Source: Bradyrhizobium sp.
GTDB lineage: Bacteria; Pseudomonadota; Alphaproteobacteria; Rhizobiales; Xanthobacteraceae
Reading direction: 5' to 3'
Assembly (NCBI RefSeq): GCF_016219575.1
Contig: NZ_JACRMG010000009.1
Location: 620,001-684,000 of the forward strand
Length of the DNA stretch: 64,000 bases
The position numbers and the translations under genes are program-made. The notes below the pieces were generated by a model. That model was not told where the DNA came from. It made no database searches and saw nothing but the letters and a program-made list of their open reading frames with translations. This document shows, piece by piece, positions 34,888 to 42,738 of this stretch; positions within the stretch are counted from its first letter, which is position 1, and every line of letters starts with the position of its first letter.

Positions 34888-36408
34888 TCAGACGCGCGCG
34901 CGCACGGGGCGCAGCAGGAAGGCGGGAAGATGCGAATGATCCGCAGGCTCGATTTCCTCGCGCGGACCGCGTTGCGGCTCGGGCCGGCCGATCGAAGGTA
35001 CGCGTGAGGGGGAAGCAGCCGCCGGAGTTTGCGGCTCCTGCGCGGGATGACGTCCGCCCTTGCCGGCATGGCGCTCGCCGCGGGCGTGTCGCTCACCGCT
35101 CTTGCGTTCGCCGCCAGCACGTTCGCCGCCGCCAGCGCGCTCGCTGCCATGCTTCTCGCTGCCGGAACGTTCGCCGCGCTCGCGGCGCGGCTTGCGGCCG
35201 CCGCGCGCACCGTCGCGGCCATGCTCGCGCTTGCGGTGCTCGCGCGGATGATCGCCATCTTCGGCTGCGTCGGCGTGGACTTCGTAGTCGCCGTCGGCAC
35301 GCGGAATGCTCTGGCCGATCAGCTTCTCGATCGCGGCCATCGACTTGGTATCGAGCGAGGTGACGATCGAGATTGCGGTGCCGGGGCGCCCGGCGCGGCC
35401 GGTGCGGCCGACACGGTGCACGTAGTCGTCGGGATGATGGGGGACGTCGAAATTGAAGACGTGGCTGACCATGGGAATGTCGAGGCCGCGGGCGGCGACG
35501 TCGGAGGCAACCAGCAGGGGAATCTCGCCCTTGCGGAATTGCTCGAGCGCTGCGGTGCGCGCCGACTGATCCATGTCGCCGTGCAGGGCGCCGACGGCGA
35601 AGCCGTGCTTCTGCAGCGACTTGTAGACGACGGCGACTTCGCGCTTGCGGTTGCAGAAGATGATCGCGTTCTGGAGGTCCTTGGCGTCGCGCAGCAGGCG
35701 GCGCAGGATGTCGCGCTTCTGGTGCGCTTCGCGACCGGCCGGCACCTGGGACTGTGTCACGGTGACCGCGGTGGTCGCGGGCTTGGAAACCTCGATCCGC
35801 GCCGGATTGTGCAGGAAGGTCTCGGTGATGCGGGAAATTTCCGGCGGCATCGTCGCGGTGAAGAACAGCGTCTGCCGCGTGAAAGGCACCAGCTTGCAGA
35901 TGCGTTCGATGTCGGGAATGAAGCCCATGTCCAGCATGCGGTCGGCTTCGTCGATCACCAGCAGCTCGACGCCGGTGAGAAGCAGGCCGCCGCGCTCGGT
36001 GTGGTCGAGCAGCCGGCCGGGTGTTGCGATCAGCACGTCGACGCCGCGCGTCAGCTTGGAGTCCTGGTCGCCGAAGGAGACGCCGCCGATCAGGAGCGCG
36101 ACGTTGAGCTTCTGCCCGGCGCCGTATTTGTCGAACTGTTCCTTGACCTGGGCTGCGAGCTCGCGGGTCGGCTCCACGATCAGGGTGCGCGGCATGCGCG
36201 CCCGGGCGCGGCCCTTTTCGAGGATGGTGAGCATCGGCAGGACGAAGGCAGCGGTCTTGCCGGTGCCGGTCTGGGCGATGCCGAGCACGTCACGCCGCGC
36301 GAGGACGTGGGGGATCGCCTGTTCCTGGATGGGGGTAGGGGTGGTGTAACCGGTGGCCGCAACAGCGGCGAGAACCTTGTCGGACAAACCGAGATTGGAA
36401 AAAGACAT
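34888..36408 (-). CDS. DEAD-box ATP-dependent RNA helicase
   Basis: The 506-residue protein starts at 36408 with agagg upstream; the ORF-track start at 36597 is rejected. Helicase motifs are complete: Q motif 'TPTPIQEQAIP', Walker A 'AQTGTGKT' (45-52), 'PTRELA', DEAD (153-156), 'FTATMP', 'ARGLDIP' and 'HRVGRTGRAG'. The last ~130 residues are rich in Arg, Gly, Glu and His ('GSERAGGGERAGGERKSGERHARGE'), like the RNA-binding tails of RhlE/CsdA-type helicases in rRNA and mRNA remodelling. A gene-free stretch of about 280 bases lies upstream, as is common for cold-induced helicases, though no motif proves this here. Confidence 0.94.
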   Translation of the reverse strand: MSFSNLGLSDKVLAAVAATGYTTPTPIQEQAIPHVLARRDVLGIAQTGTGKTAAFVLPMLTILEKGRARARMPRTLIVEPTRELAAQVKEQFDKYGAGQKLNVALLIGGVSFGDQDSKLTRGVDVLIATPGRLLDHTERGGLLLTGVELLVIDEADRMLDMGFIPDIERICKLVPFTRQTLFFTATMPPEISRITETFLHNPARIEVSKPATTAVTVTQSQVPAGREAHQKRDILRRLLRDAKDLQNAIIFCNRKREVAVVYKSLQKHGFAVGALHGDMDQSARTAALEQFRKGEIPLLVASDVAARGLDIPMVSHVFNFDVPHHPDDYVHRVGRTGRAGRPGTAISIVTSLDTKSMAAIEKLIGQSIPRADGDYEVHADAAEDGDHPREHRKREHGRDGARGGRKPRRERGERSGSEKHGSERAGGGERAGGERKSGERHARGERHAGKGGRHPAQEPQTPAAASPSRVPSIGRPEPQRGPREEIEPADHSHLPAFLLRPVRARV

Positions 36409-36690
36409 TGAGCCTCTGATCGACACCGCCGTTCGGAATCGAAAGTAAAAAGGCTGTCGCGTTCGACCCCGAAACGGCGTGCTTTTAAGGAAGCTCAGGG
36501 GCTCTGACTTACGCAGACGAGCGGCTAACCCAGGGAATCGTATTTCGACCGAGGGCCGCGTTGAGCCGGAACATAGGGTCCAAATGGCCAAAGTCAATCT
36601 GGGAACCGTCCCAATAGCGGAAAAACCTTAATGTTTTCGCACAAATAACCGGCTTTTCGTCATTTTGCCTTCAAACAACGGGAGGATCGG
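36409..36690. other. Divergent intergenic region between the helicase and caspase-family genes
   Basis: About 280 bases with lower GC than the flanks, including an AT-rich patch (36620-36665). It must hold the helicase promoter and probably that of the downstream gene. I see no convincing ORF, terminator or known operator in it. Confidence 0.5.
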
Positions 36691-36747
36691 ATGCCTGCTG
36701 GGGGTTGCCTGAACCTCGCATGGGCGTTCCGCGACTATCAGGCGTGA
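36691..36747 (+). CDS. Possible 18-codon leader ORF ahead of the caspase-family gene
   Basis: An ATG preceded by a near-perfect gggagga ribosome binding site opens an 18-codon frame (MPAGGCLNLAWAFRDYQA) that ends 46 bases before the start of the caspase-family gene and is out of frame with it. The ribosome binding site is stronger than the one at the caspase gene. It could be a leader peptide, a small protein or chance. Confidence 0.3.
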   Translation: MPAGGCLNLAWAFRDYQA

Positions 36748-36793
36748 AGCCGATACGGTGGCGAAGGCGCAGGCCGCAGGCGGGGATTTTGCG

Positions 36794-38299
36794 ATGAGAT
36801 GGATGAACTGGAAGATCGCGGCTGCGCTGTGCATGGCGGCCTTGTGCATGATGCTGGCCGTGCCTGCGCAGGCGGCCAAGCGTGTCGCGCTCGTCATCGG
36901 CAACAACGATTACAGGAACGTGCCCAAGCTGCAGAAGGCGGTCAACGACGCCCGCACCATGGGCGATACGCTCAAGCAGCTCGGCTTTTCCGTGATGGTG
37001 GCGGAGAACCAGACGCGCCAGGCCTTCAGCCAGACGCTGCTGGCCTTCGACAAGGCGGTCGAGCCCGGCGACACCGCCTTCTTCTTCTATGCCGGCCACG
37101 GTTTCGAGATCGCCGGTCAGAATTTCCTGCTGCCGACCGACGTGCCCGCGGCGACCGAGGGGCAGGAAGAGCTGGTGCGCGATTCCTCCGTCCTCGCCGA
37201 CCGCATCATCGAGCGGCTGCAGAACAAGAAGGCGCGCACCGCGATCCTGGTGTTCGACGCCTGCCGCAACAACCCGTTCGAACGCGCCGGCACCCGCGCT
37301 GTCGCCGGCGGCGGCGGGCTGGCGCCGATGACGCAATTGCCGGAAGGCGTGTTCTCGGTGTTTTCCGCAGGTCCCCGCCAGACCGCGCTCGACCGGCTGT
37401 CCAACGACGACGCCAATCCCAATTCGGTGTTCACCCGCATCTTCGCCAGGGAGCTGACGCAGCCCGGCGTCAACCTCGTGCAGGTGGCCCAGCGCACGCG
37501 CCGGCTGGTCAGCGAGTCCGCCGAGACCGTCCGCCACAAGCAGGTGCCGGTCTATTTCGACCAGATGGTCGACGACGTCTTCCTCAACGGTGCGGCGAAA
37601 TCCGACCCGCCGCCGGCGGTCGCGGCAAAGCCCGCCGAGCCGGCCCAGCAGGTGGCGGCGCTGACCCAGGTGCAGCGCATTGCCCCGCAGAACGACTCCG
37701 TCAACGCGCCGATCGCCGCCTTCTCGCGCCACAATGGCGGCTGGACCGTGGTGTTCTCGATCGCCGATCCCACGCTCGGGATTTCCTGGCGGCTGGGCGA
37801 TGCCGGCCAGTTCCGCGAAACCGGCTTCATCGACACGCTCGATCCGCGCACCCGCAAGCGCATGCCCAATCCCTCGATCGAGCTCACCGCCGACCAGCCG
37901 GCCGCCACGATCCAGGTGCGCTACGTCGACGCCTCCGGCGAGACGCAGGGCCCGTTCCCGATCCGCTTCGACCCTGAGGCTGCGCTGTTGCGCGACCAGC
38001 GCAAGATCCTCGACATGACCGCGACCAGCTGGCTGTCGTTCCGCGACTTCAACGGGCTGCTGGTCTACTACACGCATTTGATGTCGTACCGCTGCGCGAT
38101 CCGCGAGGCCCGCATCGGCATCGACAGTGCGATGCCGGACAAGGTGCTGAAAATGCCGCCCTGCGATCCCAGGGACCCGAGCGCCATTCCGCACGACGCC
38201 AATCCGTATTTGAAGCTTGCGCCCACTACGAGGTCGGTCTCGGTGGAGTTGACCTACCGCGACGGCAGCGTGTCGGAGATCAAGACCTTCCGGCGCTGA
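36794..38299 (+). CDS. Secreted caspase-family (C14-like) protein
   Basis: The 501-residue protein starts at the ATG at 36794. It has a Sec signal peptide ('IAAALCMAALCMMLAVPAQAA'), then a caspase-like p20 domain opening 'KRVALVIGNNDYRNVPKLQKAVNDARTMGDTLKQLGF'. The catalytic dyad is visible as His102 in 'FYAGHGFEI' and Cys157 in 'VFDACRNNPF', so it is probably an active metacaspase/orthocaspase-type protease, cutting after Arg or Lys as is usual for the group. The C-terminal ~250 residues are a beta-rich region I cannot assign. The signal peptide puts it in the periplasm, which is unusual for a cell-death role. Confidence 0.88.
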   Translation: MRWMNWKIAAALCMAALCMMLAVPAQAAKRVALVIGNNDYRNVPKLQKAVNDARTMGDTLKQLGFSVMVAENQTRQAFSQTLLAFDKAVEPGDTAFFFYAGHGFEIAGQNFLLPTDVPAATEGQEELVRDSSVLADRIIERLQNKKARTAILVFDACRNNPFERAGTRAVAGGGGLAPMTQLPEGVFSVFSAGPRQTALDRLSNDDANPNSVFTRIFARELTQPGVNLVQVAQRTRRLVSESAETVRHKQVPVYFDQMVDDVFLNGAAKSDPPPAVAAKPAEPAQQVAALTQVQRIAPQNDSVNAPIAAFSRHNGGWTVVFSIADPTLGISWRLGDAGQFRETGFIDTLDPRTRKRMPNPSIELTADQPAATIQVRYVDASGETQGPFPIRFDPEAALLRDQRKILDMTATSWLSFRDFNGLLVYYTHLMSYRCAIREARIGIDSAMPDKVLKMPPCDPRDPSAIPHDANPYLKLAPTTRSVSVELTYRDGSVSEIKTFRR

Positions 38300-38328
38300 C
38301 GCATTTCCCGTCATTGCGAGCCACTGAT

Positions 38329-38408
38329 GTCATTCCGGGGCGATGCGAAGCATCGAACCCGGAATCTCGAGATTCCGGGTCTGGTCCTTCGGACCATCCC
38401 GGAATGAC
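38329..38408. repeat. Dispersed palindromic repeat, family B
   Basis: The outer arms GTCATTCCGGGG and CATCCCGGAATGAC flank an inner palindrome around CCCGGAATCTCGAGATTCCGGG and a GGTCCTTCGGACC hairpin. A related copy is at 56724-56823 and a fragment at 47079-47115. It fills the gap after the caspase-family gene and may act as a terminator-like structure. Confidence 0.8.
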
Positions 38409-38538
38409 GACGGATGGAATGTTCGTTTGCGCTCGCAAATGACGAATTTGCCATTCCGGCCTATGCTCCATGCCGGAGGTCGCCATGTCGCAATCGACGA
38501 AAGTCCGCTGTTGCGTCGTCGTCGGCGGCGCGTGACCG

Positions 38539-39309
38539 TCACGACATCACCGAGAACCCGCCATCGACGGGGATCGCGGTGCCCGTGACGAAATCGGAGG
38601 CGGGCGAGGCGAGGAACACGGCGATCCCGGCGAAGTCGTCGATGTGCCCCCAGCGTCCGGCCGGCGTTCGGCCGAGGACCCGTTCATGCAGCCCCGCCAC
38701 CTGCTGACGAGCGCCTTTCGTCAGATCCGTATCGATCCAGCCGGGCAGGATGGCGTTGACCTGGATGTTGTCGGGCGCCCACGCGCAGGCGCAGGAGCGC
38801 GAGAACTGCACGATGCCGCCCTTGCTGGCGGCATAGGCCGGCGCATAGCTGCCGGCAAAGATCGACATCATCGATCCGATGTTGATGACCTTGCCGCGGC
38901 CCGATGCCTTCAGCGCCGGGTAGGCCGCCTTCGAGCACAGGAAGGCGCTGGTCAGGTTGGTGTTCATCACGGTGTGCCATTCCTCGAGCTCCAGCAAATG
39001 CGTCGGCTTGCGGATGCTGGTGCCGGCGTTGTTGACGAGGATGTCGATCCGGCCGAGCTCGTTGCCGACCCGCTCGATCATCGCGGCCACCGCCGCCTTG
39101 TCGGTGACGTCGGTTGCGACCGCAATCGTCCTGACGCCGCGCTTGCGCAATTCCTCGACGGCGCTCGTGGACTTCGCCTCGTTGCGTCCGACCACCGCGA
39201 TATCGGCGCCGGCGTCCGCCAGCCCGCGCGCCATGCCCAGACCAATGCCGCCATTGCCGCCGGTCACGATCGCGACGCGGCCGGTGAGATCGAAGAGTTT
39301 GGTTGTCAT
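38539..39309 (-). CDS. Short-chain dehydrogenase/reductase (SDR)
   Basis: The 256-residue oxidoreductase has the NAD(P)-binding 'VTGGNGGIGLGMARGL', 'LVNNAGTS', the catalytic Ser in 'NIGSMMSIFAG' and the Tyr/Lys pair in 'YAPAYAASKGG', ending in 'GTAIPVDGGFSVMS'. It fits the classical SDR length and is close in style to gluconate-5-dehydrogenase or glucose-1-dehydrogenase-type enzymes. The substrate is not decided by sequence. It stands alone, flanked by repeats of families B and C. Confidence 0.93.
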   Translation of the reverse strand: MTTKLFDLTGRVAIVTGGNGGIGLGMARGLADAGADIAVVGRNEAKSTSAVEELRKRGVRTIAVATDVTDKAAVAAMIERVGNELGRIDILVNNAGTSIRKPTHLLELEEWHTVMNTNLTSAFLCSKAAYPALKASGRGKVINIGSMMSIFAGSYAPAYAASKGGIVQFSRSCACAWAPDNIQVNAILPGWIDTDLTKGARQQVAGLHERVLGRTPAGRWGHIDDFAGIAVFLASPASDFVTGTAIPVDGGFSVMS

Positions 39310-39328
39310 GTGGTGCGTTCCCTTGCTT

Positions 39329-39419
39329 CGTCATGCCCGGGCTTGTCCCGGGCATCCACGTTCCTTGCCGCCAGTGAAGAAGAAAGACGTGGATGGCCGG
39401 GTCAAGCCCGGCCATGACG
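39329..39419. repeat. Dispersed palindromic repeat, family C
   Basis: The left half CGTCATGCCCGGGCTTGTCC...GCATCCACG and the right half CGTGGATGGCCGGGTC...GCCATGACG are inverted copies of each other across a 28-base centre. It lies directly upstream of the SDR gene and overlaps its probable promoter region. Confidence 0.85.
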
Positions 39420-39433
39420 CGTGGAGGGAGAAA

Positions 39434-39619
39434 TCACTTCTTGCCCTGCCAGATCAGGATCAGCCCGACCGCGGAGAGCAGGGCGCCGTATTCCGCCCAT
39501 TGCAGGCTGCCGATCATGAAACTCGATGCCGGCCAGGCGATCGCACCGGTGCCCTGGCCGATCCAGAGCAGGCCGATGGCCAGTGCGAGAAGGCCGACGA
39601 TCAGCAGCGCCTTGCGCAT
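39434..39619 (-). CDS. Small two-helix membrane protein
   Basis: The 61-residue product has two hydrophobic segments ('LLIVGLLALAIGLLWIGQGTGAI' and 'AEYGALLSAVGLILIWQ') and a Lys C-terminus, so it is a small inner-membrane hairpin. A ggggag ribosome binding site lies six bases before the ATG. I recall similar short proteins as hypothetical in Bradyrhizobium; no function is known. Confidence 0.75.
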   Translation of the reverse strand: MRKALLIVGLLALAIGLLWIGQGTGAIAWPASSFMIGSLQWAEYGALLSAVGLILIWQGKK

Positions 39620-39734
39620 GGGTTTGCTCCCCTTGTCGGCCGTACGCCGCTCCCAAGTGCATTACGCCTTCGATCCGGCCGGCGTGCAATCGGTTTCCGG
39701 ACTCCGCCTTGAAGGGCGCCGGCAGCGAATCATG

Positions 39735-39763
39735 AAAAAAGCCCCGGCGCGATGCCGGGGCTT
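39735..39763 (-). terminator. Intrinsic terminator after Omp array copy 1
   Basis: On the minus strand a GC-rich stem AAAGCCCCGGC/GCCGGGGCTTT is followed by a run of six Ts. It is preceded by a small GGACTTG(C)AGTCC stem that recurs after the other array genes. Confidence 0.9.
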
Positions 39764-39787
39764 TCAGGACTGCAAGTCCGGGAGAGA

Positions 39788-40579
39788 TCAGTACTTCGCG
39801 ACCACGGCCGCGCCGGGCCAGCCGAACTTGTAGGTCAGGCGCGCCCGCACGATGTCGAGCTTGCCCTTCATGTCCCGCGTTTCGGGGGTGACGATGCAGC
39901 AGCCGCCGAAGTAATCGTCGAAGTGGCGGCGCGTGTCGAGTTCGACGTGGCGGTATTCGAAGCCGAGGATCCAGTTCGATGTCAGGGCGTAGTCGACGCC
40001 GGCTCCCGCATACCAGCCGTCGTGGCGGAGGCCGGAGCGGCCAATCTCGAGACCGGTCCCGCGGTTGAATACCGACGTGTCGAGCTTCGCCGAAGCATAT
40101 CCGCCGGTGCCATAGAGCAGCCACTGGCTGGCCGGTGTGAAGCCGATCCTGGCGCCGACGGTCCAGAGCTCGTCGATTCGGCCGCGGCACGAGATCGCAA
40201 GGGGGGCGAGTTGTTGCACGCAGCTGGCATTCGCTCCGGCGTTGACGGCGGGCCATTTGTTGTCGAGCGTGAGGCCGCTGTAGTCGCCCTCGATGCCCAG
40301 CACCAGCTGGTTCCACTGATACTGGAACCCGGCGATGCCGCTGACGATCAGGCTGTCGCCCGTGGCGTTATGGTGGTTGAGGTTGGGCGTCGTCACATAG
40401 TCGCCGGTCACCTCGGTGCGGGCCCAGCCGGCAGCCCCGCCGACATAGAAGCCGCTCCAGTTTGCGACCGCGACGGCAGGCGGCGGCGCCTTTGTGTAGG
40501 GGCGGGCGGGCAAGTCAGCTGCGAGCGCCGATCCAGTAACCGCAACGAGCGCCGAAATGGCGGCGACGATTTTCTTCAC
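39788..40579 (-). CDS. Omp25/31-like outer membrane protein, array copy 1
   Basis: The 263-residue protein starts at a GTG (40579) that opens a proper signal peptide ('KKIVAAISALVAVTGSALAADLPARPY'); a ggga lies nine bases upstream. The mature protein opens 'VAVANWSGFYVGGAAGWARTE' and ends 'DIVRARLTYKFGWPGAAVVAKY', the typical 8-stranded barrel with an aromatic C-terminal residue for BAM recognition. It is the most diverged of the four array members and has a Cys pair near 'GGCCIVTPETR'. It has its own terminator. Confidence 0.88.
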   Translation of the reverse strand: MKKIVAAISALVAVTGSALAADLPARPYTKAPPPAVAVANWSGFYVGGAAGWARTEVTGDYVTTPNLNHHNATGDSLIVSGIAGFQYQWNQLVLGIEGDYSGLTLDNKWPAVNAGANASCVQQLAPLAISCRGRIDELWTVGARIGFTPASQWLLYGTGGYASAKLDTSVFNRGTGLEIGRSGLRHDGWYAGAGVDYALTSNWILGFEYRHVELDTRRHFDDYFGGCCIVTPETRDMKGKLDIVRARLTYKFGWPGAAVVAKY

Positions 40580-40615
40580 TTTCGATATTCCCAAACAGGA
40601 GGCCAATGAATCTCA

Positions 40616-40648
40616 ACTACCATGATCGATCGGAACAAGCTGTTGCGC
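40616..40648 (-). promoter_or_regulatory. Degenerate copy of the array promoter-like element (copy 1)
   Basis: On the minus strand a CAACAG sequence is followed at similar spacing by GGTAGT instead of the TATAGT seen upstream of copies 2-4. It lies about 40-70 bases before the GTG start. Confidence 0.3.
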
Positions 40649-40723
40649 CGGCATCACACCCGACGACTGAAGCATTGGCGGTCCCCAACGCGTCGCGGCG
40701 AAGGCACGCATGAAACACGCATG

Positions 40724-40752
40724 AAAAAAGCCCCGGCCGAGGCCGGGGCTTT
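40724..40752 (-). terminator. Intrinsic terminator after Omp array copy 2
   Basis: On the minus strand AAAGCCCCGGCC/GGCCGGGGCTTTT with a T run follows the copy 2 stop by about 25 bases. It is nearly identical in stem to the other three terminators of the array. Confidence 0.9.
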
Positions 40753-40774
40753 CAGAACTCAAGTCCGGGTGAGA

Positions 40775-41569
40775 TCAGTACTTCGCGACGACCGGTCCGC
40801 CCCAGTTGAAGCGCCAGACCAATTCGCTGCGGACCGTGTGGACCCACTTCTCGGAATCATAGGACACGTTGGGCGCGGGAAAGCCGCCTATTACCAACCG
40901 GAGCGGCTGAGATTGTCGATCAAAGTGGGAAGCGCGGTACTCAGTTTTCCAATACAGACCTGGCAAGAATCCCAGCGCGTATTCGTAACCAGAACCGAGG
41001 AACCAACCTTTGTGCGTGGCGGCTTCGGTATAGACACCGTTCGGGGCGAACGGGGGCCCAAAGACGTTGGTGTAGTTGGTTCGATCAAAGTGAGCTTCGG
41101 TGTAGCCGCCGCTGAAATAGGTCAGCAACTGCGGGGTCACGAGCACGCCGATCCGGCCTCCGACCGCCCATTGTGAACTCAGCTTTTCGTTGCCGACGGC
41201 GACGAACCAGAGGTCGTTGCGCCGTCCGTTGATATCGGAAAAGTCATAGTCGGCGAATGCGCCCACGACCACGCCCCATGCACCGGTGCTGAATTGGTAA
41301 TCGCAGCCGCCCTGCACGGTACCGAACCAGCCTTTGCCGCTGTTGCTGAAGGTGTCGGTGACCTGGACGCGCGGTGGGCCATCGATATAGCCGGTGTTCT
41401 CCTGGTACCAGAGACCATAACCGCCGCCGCCGCCGACATAGCAGCCAGTCCAATTGGCAACTGCAACAGGGACCGGAGCAGCCGGTCGAGCCTTGACGGG
41501 CATGTCAGCGGCAATTGCCTGGCCAGCGAGTGCACCGGTCAAGGTCAGTGCGAGCACAAATTGCTTCAT
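40775..41569 (-). CDS. Omp25/31-like outer membrane protein, array copy 2
   Basis: The 264-residue protein starts at 41569, with gaggatt upstream. Its signal peptide is 'KQFVLALTLTGALAGQAIAA'. The mature part has 'VANWTGCYVGGGGGYGLWYQENTGYIDGPPRVQVTDTFSNSGKGWFGTVQGGCDYQF' and ends 'WVHTVRSELVWRFNWGGPVVAKY'. It shares this layout with copies 3 and 4 but differs at many positions. Two Cys residues ('GCYVGG' and 'GGCDYQF') could form an extracellular or plug disulfide. Confidence 0.9.
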   Translation of the reverse strand: MKQFVLALTLTGALAGQAIAADMPVKARPAAPVPVAVANWTGCYVGGGGGYGLWYQENTGYIDGPPRVQVTDTFSNSGKGWFGTVQGGCDYQFSTGAWGVVVGAFADYDFSDINGRRNDLWFVAVGNEKLSSQWAVGGRIGVLVTPQLLTYFSGGYTEAHFDRTNYTNVFGPPFAPNGVYTEAATHKGWFLGSGYEYALGFLPGLYWKTEYRASHFDRQSQPLRLVIGGFPAPNVSYDSEKWVHTVRSELVWRFNWGGPVVAKY

Positions 41570-41642
41570 GTTCAATCCTCGATGCCTTCCGCGCTTGACG
41601 GCGCACGAAGGGCGTTCCTGATTCCCAAGTTCCGATCGGGGA

Positions 41643-41674
41643 ACTATACAGCGTACCATCTAAGATTGCTGTTG
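41643..41674 (-). promoter_or_regulatory. Promoter-like element of Omp array copy 2
   Basis: On the minus strand CAACAG and TATAGT are 20 bases apart, with TATAGT about 74 bases upstream of the copy 2 ATG. The same pair recurs 19 bases apart before copies 3 and 4. Confidence 0.5.
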
Positions 41675-41700
41675 CGGTGAGGGCACATCTTCCTGAAATG

Positions 41701-41729
41701 AAAAAGCCCCGGCGCGAGGCCGGGGCTTT
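41701..41729 (-). terminator. Intrinsic terminator after Omp array copy 3
   Basis: On the minus strand AAAGCCCCGGCC/GCCGGGGCTTTTT with a short T run follows the ancestral stop of copy 3. It lies about 976 bases from the terminator of copy 4. Confidence 0.9.
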
Positions 41730-41762
41730 CAGGACTTCAAGTCCGGGAGAGGTCAGTTCAGC

Positions 41763-42563
41763 TCAGTACTTGGCGACAACCGCGCCACCGCCGAAGTTGA
41801 AGCGGTAGACCAGCTCGCTGCGGACCGTGTGCACCTACTTCTCGGAGTCGTAGGACTCACCGATGCGGAGGCCGTTAGCCACGATGAGGGTCGGCTGGGT
41901 CTGGCGGTCGAAGTGAGCAGCGCGGTATTCCGTCTTCCAGTACAGGCCGGGCAGGAAGCTCAGCGCGTACTCGTAGCCGGATCCGATGAACCAGCCCTTG
42001 AAGGTGGCGCCGTCGGTGTAGAGGCCGTTGGCGACGTTGAAGGGCGGGCCGAACGCGTTGGTCCAGTTGGTGCGGTCGAACTTGGCTTCAGCGTAACCGC
42101 CGGAGAGGTAGCTCAGCAGGTTCGGGGTGATCAGCACGCCGACGCGGCCGCCGACGGCCCACTGCGAGCTCAGCTTCTCGTTACCGACGGCACCTCGAAT
42201 GATGTCGTTGCGCCTGCCGTTGATGTCGGCGAAGTCATAGTCGGCGAAGGCGCCAACCACGACGCCCCACGGGCCGGTCGAGAACTGATAGTCGCAGCCG
42301 CCCTGCACGGTGCCGAACCAGCCCTTGCCACCGTTGGAATAGGTGTCGGTGAACTGGGTGCGCGGCGGACCGTCGATGTAGCCGGTGTTCTCCTGGTACC
42401 AGAGGCCGTAGCCGCCGCCGCCGCCGACGTAGCAGCCGGTCCAGCTGGCAACCGCCACGGGGGCGACCACCGGAGCCTTGGTGATACGAGCAGGCATATC
42501 GGCAGCAATTGCCTGCCCTGCGAATGCCGCGGTCGCGGCCAGTGCGAGCGCCAATTTCTTCAT
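41763..42563 (-). pseudogene. Omp25/31-like outer membrane protein, array copy 3, with premature amber codon
   Basis: The frame opens at 42563 (gggggatt upstream) with the same signal peptide as copy 4 ('KKLALALAATAAFAGQAIAADMPARITKAP'). It runs 242 codons to a TAG at 41835-41837, where copies 2 and 4 have TGG (Trp). After the TAG the frame stays open for the other 23 codons of the family ending ('VHTVRSELVYRFNFGGGAVVAKY') and meets the ancestral TGA at 41763-41765. The truncated product lacks the last strand and the C-terminal Tyr that BAM recognises, so it is probably non-functional unless the amber codon is suppressed. Everything else looks intact, so the change is recent. Confidence 0.85.
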
Positions 42564-42618
42564 GTTCAATCCCCCAAAGTTCAGCGTCGAATTCGAACGC
42601 CCGGAATCCAGTATCTCG

Positions 42619-42649
42619 ACTATACGCAAGTCCACCCGAAATGCTGTTG
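42619..42649 (-). promoter_or_regulatory. Promoter-like element of Omp array copy 3
   Basis: On the minus strand CAACAG and TATAGT are 19 bases apart, about 56 bases upstream of the copy 3 ATG. The sequence between them (CATTTCGG...ACTTGCG) is similar to that of copy 4. Confidence 0.5.
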
Positions 42650-42674
42650 CCGCCAGGACACATCTTCCAGAAAT

Positions 42675-42704
42675 GAAAAAAGCCCCGGCGCGAGGCCGGG
42701 GCTT
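42675..42704 (-). terminator. Intrinsic terminator after Omp array copy 4
   Basis: On the minus strand AAAGCCCCGGCC/GCCGGGGCTTTTTT with a T run follows the copy 4 stop by about 35 bases. Confidence 0.9.
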
Positions 42705-42738
42705 TCAGGACTTCAAGTCCGGGAGAGGTCAGTTCAGC

